Assembly: GCF_030506255.1 (NCBI RefSeq)
Contig: NZ_CP113431.1
Span: 2,046,001 to 2,110,000 of the forward strand
Direction of reading: 5' to 3'
Source of the DNA: Nocardioides sp. Arc9.136
GTDB lineage: Bacteria; Actinomycetota; Actinomycetes; Propionibacteriales; Nocardioidaceae
Length of the DNA: 64,000 nt
Of this stretch, positions 47,003 to 55,318 are shown piece after piece (position 1 is the stretch's first letter; each line of letters starts with the position of its first letter). Below the pieces are notes generated by a model, which was given only the letters and a program-made list of their open reading frames with translations, had not been told where the DNA came from and ran no database searches. Position numbers and translations under genes: made by a program.

Positions 47003-48123
47003 CCGCCACCACCGCCCCGGGCGGACCGCACTTCCGGCCGAGCCGCATCGTCAGCGTGCGGGGCGCCCTGCCGGAGCACTGCTACCGCCAGGAGGACATC
47101 ACCGAGTCCTTCGCGACCACGATGGTCGAGGGCTCGGTCAACCGGGCCGTCGTCGAGCGCTTCCACCGCAACGCCTGCGTGGACACCCGCCACACGGCGC
47201 TCCCGCTGGAGGAGTACTCCCGGCTCGAGGACTTCGGCCAGTCCAACGACGTCTTCATCAGCGCCGGGGTCGAGCTCGGCTCCCGCGCGGTGGTCGACGC
47301 GCTGAAGGCGGTCGGCCTCACGCCGGCCGACGTCGACGTGGTCGTCTCGTGCACGGTGACCGGCCTCGCCGTGCCGTCGCTGGAGGCGCGGGTGGCCCAG
47401 GAGATCGGCCTGCGCCCGGACGTCGTGCGGCTGCCGCTCGTCGGCCTCGGCTGCGTGGCCGGCGCCGCCGGCGTGGCCCGGCTCCACGACCTGCTGCGCG
47501 GCCGCCCGGACGGCGTGGCGGTGCTCATGTCGGTCGAGCTCTGCTCGCTCACGCTGCAGCGCGACGACGTGTCGGTCGCGAACCTGGTCGCCAGCGGGCT
47601 CTTCGGCGACGGCGCCGCCGCGGTGGTCGCGGTCGGCCCCGACCACCCGCTCGCCCAGGTCGCCGACCCCACCCACCCCGAGGTCCTGGCCTCGCGCAGC
47701 CGGATGTACCCGGACTCCGAGCGCACGATGGGGTGGGACGTCGGTGCCGGCGGCCTGAAGATCGTCCTGGACTCCTCCGTGCCCGAGGTGGTGCGCCAGT
47801 ACATCGGCGACGACGTCGAGCACTTCCTCGCCGACCACGGCCTGGGCGCCAACGACCTCGAGTGGTACGTCGCCCACCCGGGCGGCCCGAAGGTCCTCGA
47901 GGCGCTGCAGGACGCCCTCGGCGTCGACCGGCACGCCCTGGAGATGACCTGGGACTCGCTGCGCCGGATCGGGAACCTCTCCTCCTCCTCGGTGCTGCAC
48001 GTCATGGCCGACACGCTCGCCGACCGGCCGCCACGGCCGGGCTCCTACGGGTTGATGCTCGCGATGGGACCGGGCTTCTGCTCCGAGCTGGTGCTGCTGC
48101 GCGCGCCGGAGGCGGCCGCGTGA
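46999..48123 (+). CDS. Type III polyketide synthase
   Basis: A 374-residue chalcone/stilbene-synthase-like enzyme that condenses malonyl-type units onto an acyl-CoA starter. The triad is visible: Cys152 in GLGCVAGA, His in EWYVAHPGGPK (near 297) and Asn in RIGNLSSSSVLH (near 330). FGDGAAAVVAVG and the C-terminal MGPGFCSELVLL match the family. Relatives make alkylresorcinols, alkylpyrones or dihydroxyphenols. With an ICMT-type methylase and flavoprotein behind it, an alkylresorcinol-quinone or prenylated phenolic is plausible. It is GTGA-coupled to the next gene. Confidence 0.95.
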   Translation: MTATTAPGGPHFRPSRIVSVRGALPEHCYRQEDITESFATTMVEGSVNRAVVERFHRNACVDTRHTALPLEEYSRLEDFGQSNDVFISAGVELGSRAVVDALKAVGLTPADVDVVVSCTVTGLAVPSLEARVAQEIGLRPDVVRLPLVGLGCVAGAAGVARLHDLLRGRPDGVAVLMSVELCSLTLQRDDVSVANLVASGLFGDGAAAVVAVGPDHPLAQVADPTHPEVLASRSRMYPDSERTMGWDVGAGGLKIVLDSSVPEVVRQYIGDDVEHFLADHGLGANDLEWYVAHPGGPKVLEALQDALGVDRHALEMTWDSLRRIGNLSSSSVLHVMADTLADRPPRPGSYGLMLAMGPGFCSELVLLRAPEAAA

Positions 48124-48653
48124 GCCTCGAGGTCGCCTTCACCCTGCTCGTCGCCGCGGTCGCCGTCGAGCGCGTCGCGGAGCTGGTCGTCTCCAACCGC
48201 AACGCCGAGTGGAGCCTCTCCCAGGGCGGCGTGGAGTCCGGTCGCGGGCACTACCCGTTCATGGTGGTGCTGCACACCGGACTGCTCCTCGGGGCGCTCG
48301 TCGAGGTCTGGGTGCGCCGACCGGAGCCGACCGCGGCGCTCTCCTGGACCATGCTCGCGCTGGTGGTGGCCTCCCAGGGCCTGCGCTGGTGGTGCATCCG
48401 CACGCTGGGGCGGCAGTGGAACACCCGGGTCATCGTCGTCCCGGGCGCACCGCGGGTGGTCGGCGGGCCGTACCGGTGGATCCCGCACCCCAACTACGTC
48501 GCGGTGGTCGTCGAGGGCTTCGCGCTGCCGCTCGTCGGCGGTGCCTGGATCACCGCCCTGGTCTTCACCGTGCTCAACGCGGGCCTGCTCGCCACCCGGA
48601 TCCGGGCCGAGGACGCCGCGCTGGCCCGGCTCACCCAGGGCGTCCACGCGTGA
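48120..48653 (+). CDS. ICMT-family membrane methyltransferase (SrsB-like)
   Basis: A 177-residue membrane methyltransferase of the isoprenylcysteine carboxyl methyltransferase family. About four helices precede the SAM-binding C-terminal motif GGPYRWIPHPNYVAVVVEG. VERVAELVVSNRNAEWSLSQGG at the N-terminus is typical of the group found beside type III PKS genes. It most likely O-methylates the polyketide phenol, as SrsB does in Streptomyces griseus, which is inference from arrangement. It overlaps both neighbours by GTGA. Confidence 0.88.
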   Translation: MSLEVAFTLLVAAVAVERVAELVVSNRNAEWSLSQGGVESGRGHYPFMVVLHTGLLLGALVEVWVRRPEPTAALSWTMLALVVASQGLRWWCIRTLGRQWNTRVIVVPGAPRVVGGPYRWIPHPNYVAVVVEGFALPLVGGAWITALVFTVLNAGLLATRIRAEDAALARLTQGVHA

Positions 48654-49705
48654 AGGACCTTCTCGTCGTCGGAGGGGGACCGGCCGGCCTGGCCACCGCC
48701 CTGCACGCCGTGCGCGCCGGGCTTGACGTCACCGTCCTCGAGCAGCGTGCCGGCACCGTCGACAAGGCGTGCGGCGAGGGCCTGATGCCCGGCGCCGTGG
48801 CGGCGCTCGCCGACCTCGGCGTGGACCCCAAGGGACAGGACCTCCGCGGGATCAGGTACGTCGCGGGGGCCCGCCGGGTCGAGGCGCCGTTCCGCAGCGG
48901 CACCGGCCGCGGCGTGCGGCGCACCACGTTGCACGGGGCGCTGCGCCGTGCCGTGGAGGACGCCGGCGTGCGCGTGGAGCAGCGCACGGTGCGCGGCCTG
49001 GAGCAGGACGACGAGGGTGTCGTCGTCGGGGGCACCCGCGCCCGGTACGTCGTGGCCGCCGACGGCCTGCACTCCCCGCTGCGCCGCTCGCTGGGGCTGG
49101 ACCGGCCGCGTCGTGGCCAGCTGCGCCACGGGCTGCGCCGGCACTACGCGGTGACCCCGTGGTCCGACCACGTCGAGGTGCACTGGGCGCGCGACGCCGA
49201 GGCCTACGTGACGCCCGTGGCCGACGAGCTGGTCGGCGTCGCCGTGCTGACGACGCGACGGGGGACCTACGACGACCACCTGTCCGCCTTCCCCGAGCTG
49301 CTCGACCGGCTGGCCGGCGCGGAGGTGGTCGGCCAGGACCGCGGCGCCGGCCCCCTGCGCCAGGACGCGAGCTCGCGCACCGCGGGCCGGGTGCTGCTCG
49401 TGGGCGACGCCGCCGGCTACGTCGACGCGCTCACCGGCGAGGGCGTCGCGCTCGCCGTCGCCCAGGCCGCGGCGGCGGTGCAGGCCGTGGCGCTCGACGA
49501 CCCCGCGGCCTACGAGCAGGACTGGCGCCGGCTCACCCGGCGCTACCGCTGGCTGACCCACGCGCTGCTCGGTGCGACCAGCCTGCGCCCCACCCGCACC
49601 GCGCTGGTGCCGGCCGCGGAGCGGCTCCCGTGGCTGTTCGGCGCGACGGTCGACGCACTGGCGCGCCCGGCTCACTCCTCGCCGACGGGCCAGTCCGCGG
49701 GGTAG
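48650..49705 (+). CDS. FAD-dependent monooxygenase/oxidoreductase of the PKS operon
   Basis: A 351-residue flavoprotein. VVGGGPAGLATALHAVRAGL binds the dinucleotide, DKACGEGLMPG is the family box shared with geranylgeranyl reductases and hydroxylases, and VLLVGDAAGYVDALTGEGVALA is the second FAD motif. It may hydroxylate the phenolic ring toward a quinone, as SrsC does. It is the last gene of the operon and overlaps the convergent deformylase by 34 bp. Confidence 0.87.
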   Translation: MKDLLVVGGGPAGLATALHAVRAGLDVTVLEQRAGTVDKACGEGLMPGAVAALADLGVDPKGQDLRGIRYVAGARRVEAPFRSGTGRGVRRTTLHGALRRAVEDAGVRVEQRTVRGLEQDDEGVVVGGTRARYVVAADGLHSPLRRSLGLDRPRRGQLRHGLRRHYAVTPWSDHVEVHWARDAEAYVTPVADELVGVAVLTTRRGTYDDHLSAFPELLDRLAGAEVVGQDRGAGPLRQDASSRTAGRVLLVGDAAGYVDALTGEGVALAVAQAAAAVQAVALDDPAAYEQDWRRLTRRYRWLTHALLGATSLRPTRTALVPAAERLPWLFGATVDALARPAHSSPTGQSAG

Positions 49706-50274
49706 TCCTCGGCGAGCCGGTCGTGCTGCTTCTGCAGCTTCTTGCGCAGCTTGGTGGGCAGTCGGTCGCCGAACACGGTGCCCCGGGTGTGGTCGGTCTC
49801 GTGCTGCAGGCACCGCGCGAGCAGGCCGTCGCCGGAGAACGTCACCGGCTCGCCGTCGAGGCCGGTGCCCGTCACCGTCGCGACGTCCGGCCGGGCGCAC
49901 TCCACGAACGCCCCGGGGAAGGACAAGCAGCCCTCCTCGGAGTCGTCCAGCTGCCGGTCGCGCCCCTCGGGAAGGGTCAGCTCGGGGTTGCACACGACGC
50001 CGACGGTCCGCTCGCCGGACTCGTCGGGGCAGTCGAAGACGAAGACCGCGAGGTCCACGCCGATCTGGCAGGCGGCCAGGCCGACCCCGTCCGCGGCGTA
50101 CATCGTGGCCACCATGTCGGCCACGAGCGCCCGCAGGTCCGCGTCGTAGGCGGTGACGGCCTGCTGGGGTCGGTGCATCACCGGGGTGCCCCAGCGGGTC
50201 ATCGGGTGGACGCGGCCGCCGGTCGGCAGGGGTCCGTGGGGCGCGTGCTGGGCGGGCTCGGCGGGGACGGGCAT
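49672..50274 (-). CDS. def: Peptide deformylase
   Basis: A 200-residue iron/zinc metallo-enzyme that removes the N-formyl group from new proteins. The three motifs are GVGLAACQ (Cys69 in place of the usual Pro), EEGCLSFPG with metal ligand C116, and QHETDH with H158/H162 and catalytic E159. The C-terminal tail is longer than in E. coli. The start is ATG 50274, from a TAGGAT -10 box. It may be one of several deformylases in the genome. Confidence 0.93.
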   Translation of the reverse strand: MPVPAEPAQHAPHGPLPTGGRVHPMTRWGTPVMHRPQQAVTAYDADLRALVADMVATMYAADGVGLAACQIGVDLAVFVFDCPDESGERTVGVVCNPELTLPEGRDRQLDDSEEGCLSFPGAFVECARPDVATVTGTGLDGEPVTFSGDGLLARCLQHETDHTRGTVFGDRLPTKLRKKLQKQHDRLAEDYPADWPVGEE

Positions 50275-50281
50275 GGGCGGA

Positions 50282-50287
50282 ATCCTA
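50282..50287 (-). promoter_or_regulatory. -10 element TAGGAT for the peptide deformylase gene
   Basis: TAGGAT on the minus strand, 7 nt before ATG 50274. It excludes an in-frame start at 50328. Confidence 0.45.
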
Positions 50288-50349
50288 GACGGGCGTGCAG
50301 GTCCGGCCGAACGTGTGACCCGGCCCACGACCCCAGGTGTAGCCCGCTG

Positions 50350-50366
50350 TGTAACTCGTAGTTACA
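50350..50366. promoter_or_regulatory. Palindromic operator upstream of the acyl-CoA dehydrogenase pair
   Basis: TGTAACT, CGT, AGTTACA: a perfect 7-3-7 inverted repeat ending 8 bp before ATG 50375 and overlapping the TACATT -10 box. It resembles TetR-type operators of fatty-acid/lipid regulators. No regulator gene adjoins it. Confidence 0.7.
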
Positions 50367-50368
50367 TT
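50363..50368 (+). promoter_or_regulatory. -10 element TACATT for the acyl-CoA dehydrogenase pair
   Basis: TACATT lies 6 nt before ATG 50375. It is covered by the palindrome at 50350, so a bound repressor would block it. Confidence 0.45.
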
Positions 50369-50374
50369 GACCGC

Positions 50375-51748
50375 ATGTCCTTGATCCAGAAGCTGGGGCC
50401 CGGCGGCAGGCACGGGCTCGCCACGCACGAGGCCCGCGACCCCATCGGGTACGCCGTCGCCGCGCTCAGCCGCGTGGCCCAGAGCGACCTCATCGACCGG
50501 CTGGGGCTGCGGCGCAGCACCGAGCAGGCCGTCTTCACGGTGACGCGCACCGGGTTCCGGACCGTGACCGCGGCCGGCCGCACGTTCCAGAGGGCCGGGC
50601 AGCGGGGGGAGCCGGGCGTCCGGGTTCCTGCCGCACGGCGGACGGGCGTCTTCGACCTCACGCCGACCGAGGACGAGCAGATGCTGGTCGACGTCGTGAC
50701 CGAGCTGGCCGAGGAGGTCCTCCGCCCGGTGGCCTCTGACGCCGACGCGGCCTGCGCCGTCCCGGACGCCGTCCGCTCGGCGGCGCAGGAGATCGGCCTC
50801 CCGCTGCTGGGCGTGCCGGAGTCCCTCGGCGGGATCTCCGAGGAGCGCTCCGCGATGGCCGGGACGCTCGTCGCCGAGGCCCTCGCGAAGGGCGACATGG
50901 GGCTGGCCGTCGCCACCCTCGCGCCCGGCGCGGTCGCCACCGCCCTGGGGCTGTGGGGGAGCGACGCCCAGCAGCGCACCTACCTCCCGGCGTTCTCCGG
51001 GGAGGGTGGCGAGGGCGCGCCCGCCGCGGCGCTCGCGCTCAACGAGCCCACCGTCCTCTTCGACGTCCTCTCGCCGAGCACGACGGCGGTCCGCCGCGGG
51101 GACTCCTACGTCCTCGACGGCACCAAGTCGCTGGTGCCGCTGGGCGCCGAGGCCGAGCTGTTCGTGGTCGGCGCCTCGCTCGAGGGCACGCCCGTGCTGT
51201 TCCTCGTCGAGTCCGGCACACCCGGGCTGAGCGTCGAGGGCGACCCGGCGATGGGCGTCCGGGCCGCCGGCATGACGCGGCTGACGCTCACCGGTGTGAC
51301 CGTCCCGGCCGACGCCGTCCTCGGCGGGACCAACGGCGCGGCGTACACCGAGTGCGTGCGGCTGTCCCGGCTCGCCTGGTGCGCGCTCGCGGTCGGCACC
51401 GGCCAGGCCGTGCTCGACTACGTCACGCCGTACGTCAAGGAGCGCCAGGCGTTCGGCGAGCCCATCGCCCACCGGCAGTCGGTCGCGTTCATGGTCGCCA
51501 ACATGGCGATCGAGCTGCAGTCGATGCGCCTGCTGACCTGGAAGGCGGCCTCGCGCGCCGCTGCAGGCAAGGACTTCGCTCGCGAGGTCGCCCTCGCGCG
51601 CAACCTCTGCGCGGCGAAGGGCATGCAGATCGGCCTGGACGGCGTGCAGCTGCTCGGTGGGCACGGCTTCGTCAAGGAGCACCCGGTGGAGCGGTGGTAC
51701 CGCGACCTGCGGGCCGTCGGAGTGATGGAAGGGAGCGTGCTGGTCTGA
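50375..51748 (+). CDS. Acyl-CoA dehydrogenase family protein with N-terminal extension
   Basis: A 457-residue flavoprotein of the acyl-CoA dehydrogenase family. About 85 residues of unusual, Arg-rich sequence precede the ACAD fold (FDLTPTEDEQMLVDVV onward). A Gly-rich segment around residues 205-215 stands where the FAD/substrate loop is normal, and KEHPVERWYRDLRAVGVMEGSVLV ends the chain right after the EG motif, so the last helix is short. It probably acts with the next gene on the same acyl-CoA, perhaps as a heteromer. It is under a palindromic operator. Confidence 0.85.
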   Translation: MSLIQKLGPGGRHGLATHEARDPIGYAVAALSRVAQSDLIDRLGLRRSTEQAVFTVTRTGFRTVTAAGRTFQRAGQRGEPGVRVPAARRTGVFDLTPTEDEQMLVDVVTELAEEVLRPVASDADAACAVPDAVRSAAQEIGLPLLGVPESLGGISEERSAMAGTLVAEALAKGDMGLAVATLAPGAVATALGLWGSDAQQRTYLPAFSGEGGEGAPAAALALNEPTVLFDVLSPSTTAVRRGDSYVLDGTKSLVPLGAEAELFVVGASLEGTPVLFLVESGTPGLSVEGDPAMGVRAAGMTRLTLTGVTVPADAVLGGTNGAAYTECVRLSRLAWCALAVGTGQAVLDYVTPYVKERQAFGEPIAHRQSVAFMVANMAIELQSMRLLTWKAASRAAAGKDFAREVALARNLCAAKGMQIGLDGVQLLGGHGFVKEHPVERWYRDLRAVGVMEGSVLV

Positions 51749-52971
51749 TGGCCATCTCGTTGGAGGACCCGAAGAAGTTCCGCCCGCTGGTCTCGCAGGC
51801 CCACCAGGTCGCGATGAACATGCTGCGTCCCATCTCGCGCAAGTACGACCGCGCCGAGCACGAGTACCCGCAGGAGCTCGACATGCTCGCCGCGATGATC
51901 GACGGACTGTCGGAGTCCGGCGCGAACGAGGGCGCGGGCGCCGCCGGCGTACGTCGCGACGAGGACGGCACGAGGAAGGACGACGGCGGCGTGAAGAACG
52001 GCGCCAACCTGGCCTCGGTCATGTCGATCGCCGAGATGTGCTGGGGCGATGTCGGCCTGCTGCTGTCCATGCCGCGCCAGGGCCTGGGCAACTCCGCGAT
52101 CGCCTCGGTCGCCGACGACGAGCAGGCGGAGCGGTTCGCCGGGGTGTGGGCCGGCATGGCCATCACCGAGCCGGGCACCGGCTCGGACTCCGCGAACATC
52201 ACCACCACCGCGGTGCTCGACGGGGACGAGTACGTCCTCAACGGCGAGAAGATCTACGTCACCGCCGGCGACCGCGCCGACCACATCGTGGTGTGGGCGA
52301 CCCTCGACCGCTCGCTGGGCCGGGCGGCGATCAAGTCGTTCGTCGTCCCCAAGGGGACGCCCGGCATGCGGGTGGACCGGCTCGAGCACAAGCTCGGCAT
52401 CCGGGCCTCCGACACCGCGACGATCATCTTCGAGGACTGCCGGGTCCCGAAGGAGAACCTCCTGGGCTCCCCGGAGATCGACACCAAGCAGGGCTTCGCC
52501 GGGGCGATGGCCACCTTCGACAACACCCGGCCGCTGGTGGCCGCCATGGCGGTCGGCTGCGCCCGAGCGGCGCTCGACCTGACCCGGTCGCTCCTGGCCG
52601 ACGCCGGCGTGACCGTCGACCACGACCGGCCCGGCCACCTCCAGCACGCGGCGGCCGCCAAGCTGCTGCAGATGGAGGCCGACTGGGAGGCCGCCCACCT
52701 GCTGATGCTGCAGGCCGCCTGGATGGCCGACAACCGCCGGCCGAACTCGCTCGAGGCCTCGATGGCGAAGGCCAAGGCCGGCCGGGTCGGCTCCGACATC
52801 ACGCTCTCGTGCGTCGAGCTGTGCGGCTCGGTGGGCTACAGCGAGGCGGAGCTGCTGGAGAAGTGGGCCCGCGACTCCAAGATCCTCGACATCTTCGAGG
52901 GCACCCAGCAGATCCAGCAGCTCATCGTCGCCCGTCGCGTCCTGGGGCTCTCCAGCGCCGAGCTGAAGTAG
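51748..52971 (+). CDS. Acyl-CoA dehydrogenase
   Basis: A 407-residue ACAD. The motifs are MAITEPGTGSDSANITTTA (FAD/substrate), GIRASDTATIIFEDCRVPKENLLG, and the catalytic Glu in ILDIFEGTQQIQQLIVARRVLGL near the C-terminus. It oxidises an acyl-CoA to the enoyl-CoA, giving electrons to ETF. The ATG overlaps the previous stop (TGATG), making a co-translated pair. A strong hairpin terminator starts 2 bp past its stop. Confidence 0.93.
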   Translation: MAISLEDPKKFRPLVSQAHQVAMNMLRPISRKYDRAEHEYPQELDMLAAMIDGLSESGANEGAGAAGVRRDEDGTRKDDGGVKNGANLASVMSIAEMCWGDVGLLLSMPRQGLGNSAIASVADDEQAERFAGVWAGMAITEPGTGSDSANITTTAVLDGDEYVLNGEKIYVTAGDRADHIVVWATLDRSLGRAAIKSFVVPKGTPGMRVDRLEHKLGIRASDTATIIFEDCRVPKENLLGSPEIDTKQGFAGAMATFDNTRPLVAAMAVGCARAALDLTRSLLADAGVTVDHDRPGHLQHAAAAKLLQMEADWEAAHLLMLQAAWMADNRRPNSLEASMAKAKAGRVGSDITLSCVELCGSVGYSEAELLEKWARDSKILDIFEGTQQIQQLIVARRVLGLSSAELK

Positions 52972-52972
52972 C

Positions 52973-53032
52973 ACACAGCACCGGCCCCGTCCGGCCCCCG
53001 TCCGACCGCGTCGGGCGGGGGCCGTGCTGTGT
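52973..53032 (+). terminator. Long hairpin after the acyl-CoA dehydrogenase pair
   Basis: Outer arms ACACAGCAC/GTGCTGTGT enclose GGCCCCCGTCCGA/TCGGGCGGGGGCC with a CCGCG loop. No T tract is seen, but this is a stable terminator-like structure. Confidence 0.75.
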
Positions 53033-53070
53033 CCGGGGCGACGCGCACGGCAGGGAACGGGGACACGGAA

Positions 53071-53101
53071 CGGCCCCCGCGGAACGAGTCCGCGGGGGCC
53101 G
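53071..53101. terminator. Second hairpin, before the convergent gene
   Basis: A perfect 12-bp stem GGCCCCCGCGGA/TCCGCGGGGGCC with ACGAG loop, 24 bp before the stop of the minus-strand gene. Together with 52973 it gives two terminators for two converging transcripts. Confidence 0.7.
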
Positions 53102-53124
53102 GTCGTGCGTCGTACGGCGGGCCG

Positions 53125-54189
53125 TCAGCCCTTGTCGGCGTCGCTGGCGCGGCCGAGGGTCTCGGCCTCCGTGGCGACCGCCTTGGCCTCACCGGGGGTG
53201 ATGAGCGGGGCATCGGTCGTGCCGAAGCCGGTCTCGGCCGTGTCGGGGTTGCTCGGCACGCCCGCGCCGCGGGTGCCGGCGGGGGTGATGGCCTCGGTGC
53301 CGGCCCCACCGGCCAGCTCGGAGGCCGAGAGCGGGATGTCGCCCGAGGCGGTGCGCTTGGCGGCAGGGGTCTTCTTCGCGGCCGGCGCCTTCGTGGCAGG
53401 GGCCTTCTTGGCAGCCGGGGCCTTCTTCACCGCGGGCGTCTTCTTGGCCGGTGCCTTCTTGGCCACAGCACCGGCGATGTCGGCGGGCGTGACGTCGACG
53501 TCGGAGACGTCGGCGGCGGCGTCGATCGCGTTGTCGGGCTCGGTCGTCCTGGCGGACTTCTTCGCGGTCTTGGCGGTGCCCTTGCGGGTGGCCGCCTCGT
53601 TGAGCGCGCCCTTGGCGGTCGGCGCCTTCGTCGCGGCCTTCTTGACCGCAGCGGTGGCGACGTCCTCGACCGGGGCCTTGACCGGCTCGTCGGAGGCGGG
53701 GGCGGCGGGGGAGGCGGCCTTCTTGGCGGCGGCGCCCTTGGTGGCGGCGCTGCCCTTCTTCGCGGCGCTCGGCGCGGACTTCTTCGCGGGAGCCTTGGTG
53801 GCCGGGCCGGTCGCCGGCGCGGGCTTGACCGGGTCGCCCTGCGCGCGGTCCGAGGGGGAGTCCTTGGCGACCGGCGCGTCCGCGGCGACGGACTGCTTCG
53901 CCGCCGGGGGAGCGGTCTGCTCCACCGGGGCGCCACCCGGTGTCGGGGACGGCGCGGCGGGCGAGTGCTTCTTCATGCCGGGCACGAGGGAGGTCACGGC
54001 GCCGACCGTGCCGGTGGCCCGCGAGATCGCCTGGCCGGTCACCTGACCGGCGACGGCCCGGCCGAGCTCGACGGTGCCCTTGGCCTGGCCGACGGCCTGG
54101 CCCACCGCCTTCTGGCCGGACCCGAGCGGGTCCTTGAGCGTGTCGAGGGCGGCGTCTCTGATCTTCCCGAGGGGGCTCTTGCGGGCCAC
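53125..54189 (-). CDS. Histone-H1-like Lys/Ala/Pro-rich protein
   Basis: A 354-residue protein of low complexity. The N-terminal ~75 residues form amphipathic sequence (SPLGKIRDAALDTLKDPLG, then QAVGQAKGTVELGRAVAGQ). The centre and C-terminal half are built from repeated AKKAPAKKTPA-type units interrupted by acidic blocks (EPDNAIDAAADVSDVDV). Such tails resemble histone H1 and the Lys-rich tail of actinobacterial HupB, and could bind DNA or polyphosphate. No folded domain is recognised. GTG 54189 is chosen for its AAGGA ribosome site. Confidence 0.7.
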   Translation of the reverse strand: MARKSPLGKIRDAALDTLKDPLGSGQKAVGQAVGQAKGTVELGRAVAGQVTGQAISRATGTVGAVTSLVPGMKKHSPAAPSPTPGGAPVEQTAPPAAKQSVAADAPVAKDSPSDRAQGDPVKPAPATGPATKAPAKKSAPSAAKKGSAATKGAAAKKAASPAAPASDEPVKAPVEDVATAAVKKAATKAPTAKGALNEAATRKGTAKTAKKSARTTEPDNAIDAAADVSDVDVTPADIAGAVAKKAPAKKTPAVKKAPAAKKAPATKAPAAKKTPAAKRTASGDIPLSASELAGGAGTEAITPAGTRGAGVPSNPDTAETGFGTTDAPLITPGEAKAVATEAETLGRASDADKG

Positions 54190-54320
54190 AGCGTGGGTCC
54201 TTCCGATCGGTCGAGGTGTGCGACAGGTCGAGCAGGCGCACGAGGGCGCCGTTCCTGTTCCCGTACCCTCAGTATCCGGGGACCAACCTGCGGGCGGCGT
54301 GATGTCCGCCATGCGGTGCG

Positions 54321-54608
54321 TCAGGAGGCGACGCGGAACGGGTCGTGGTCGGCGAGGATCTTGTCGACGCGGGCCTGGTCGAGGCGGGCGGCGACCTGCT
54401 GGTTCTCCTGGGCGTCCCGGATGACCTTGGCCAGGGTGAAGGCCGACGTGGTCAGGTACAGCGTGGTGACGGCGAAGAAGGCGCGCACCCACGGGTCGAC
54501 GGGCACGTAGAGGACGGCGAACAGCATCGCGGCGAGCGCGACGGCGAAGGAGATGCCGGCCTGGGCGTAGAAGGCGGTGGTGTTCCTGACGGAGTTCGGA
54601 GTGCTCAT
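54321..54608 (-). CDS. YiaA/YiaB family inner membrane protein
   Basis: A 95-residue protein with two membrane helices (about residues 14-34 and 40-58). It reads NTTAFYAQAGISFAVALAAM and VRAFFAVTTLYLTTSAFTLAKVIRD, the YiaAB pattern. A basic amphipathic C-terminus follows. No function is known. GGAG just before ATG 54608 serves as ribosome site. It is divergent from the next gene. Confidence 0.88.
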   Translation of the reverse strand: MSTPNSVRNTTAFYAQAGISFAVALAAMLFAVLYVPVDPWVRAFFAVTTLYLTTSAFTLAKVIRDAQENQQVAARLDQARVDKILADHDPFRVAS

Positions 54609-54703
54609 GGCTCCAGCCTGGTCGGCCTGCGGCAGTGCCGGATCGGTGCGGGCACCCGGGTGGGGCTGAGTACGCGTGCTCGACCGCGGTCACCGGCACG
54701 ACC

Positions 54704-55318
54704 ATGAAGCTCTACGCGGACTCGACGCCCCGCTTCGCCCTGCAGCTGACCCTCGACGCGCTGCTGGTCGGCTGGGTGGTGCTGTGGATCTGGGTGGGCA
54801 ACACCGTCCACGACGGCACGATGGAGCTCGCCGGCCCCGGTGAGCGCACGGCCGCGTCGGCGACCAGCCTGTCGGACTCGATGAGCGACGCGGGCAGCTA
54901 CCTCGAGGACGTCCCGCTGGTGGGCGACGGCATCGCCTCGCCGTTCGAGCAGGCCTCGGACGCCTCGACCGCGCTCGCCGACGCCGGAGAGGCCACCGTC
55001 CGGGCCGTCGAGCGGCTGGCGTTCTGGTTGGGCGTCTCGATCGCGGTCATCCCGATCCTGGTGGTCGGCAGCCGCTACCTCCCAGGACGGATCCGGTTCG
55101 TGCGCGAGGCCTCGGCCGCGCAGCAGTACGTCGACGGGCCGGCCGACCTCGAGCTGTTCGCGCTGCGCGCGATGGCCCACCAGCCGCTGCACGTGCTGGG
55201 ACGCGTCACCGACGACCCGGTGGGCGCCTGGCGCCGCGGCGACACCGAGGTGATCGACCGCCTGGCGCGCCTGGAGCTGGCCGAGCACGGGCTGCGTCCG
55301 CCGTCGGGTGCACGATGA
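54704..55318 (+). CDS. Two-helix membrane protein of unknown function
   Basis: A 204-residue protein I do not recognise. Helix 1 is near residues 17-36 and helix 2 near 106-124, with an acidic extracytoplasmic stretch between them (SATSLSDSMSDAGSYLEDV). The C-terminal ~80 residues are cytoplasmic and charged. ATG 54704 is chosen because the longer ORF adds a shadow of the divergent gene. It is coupled to the DUF2252 gene (ATGA). Confidence 0.7.
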   Translation: MKLYADSTPRFALQLTLDALLVGWVVLWIWVGNTVHDGTMELAGPGERTAASATSLSDSMSDAGSYLEDVPLVGDGIASPFEQASDASTALADAGEATVRAVERLAFWLGVSIAVIPILVVGSRYLPGRIRFVREASAAQQYVDGPADLELFALRAMAHQPLHVLGRVTDDPVGAWRRGDTEVIDRLARLELAEHGLRPPSGAR

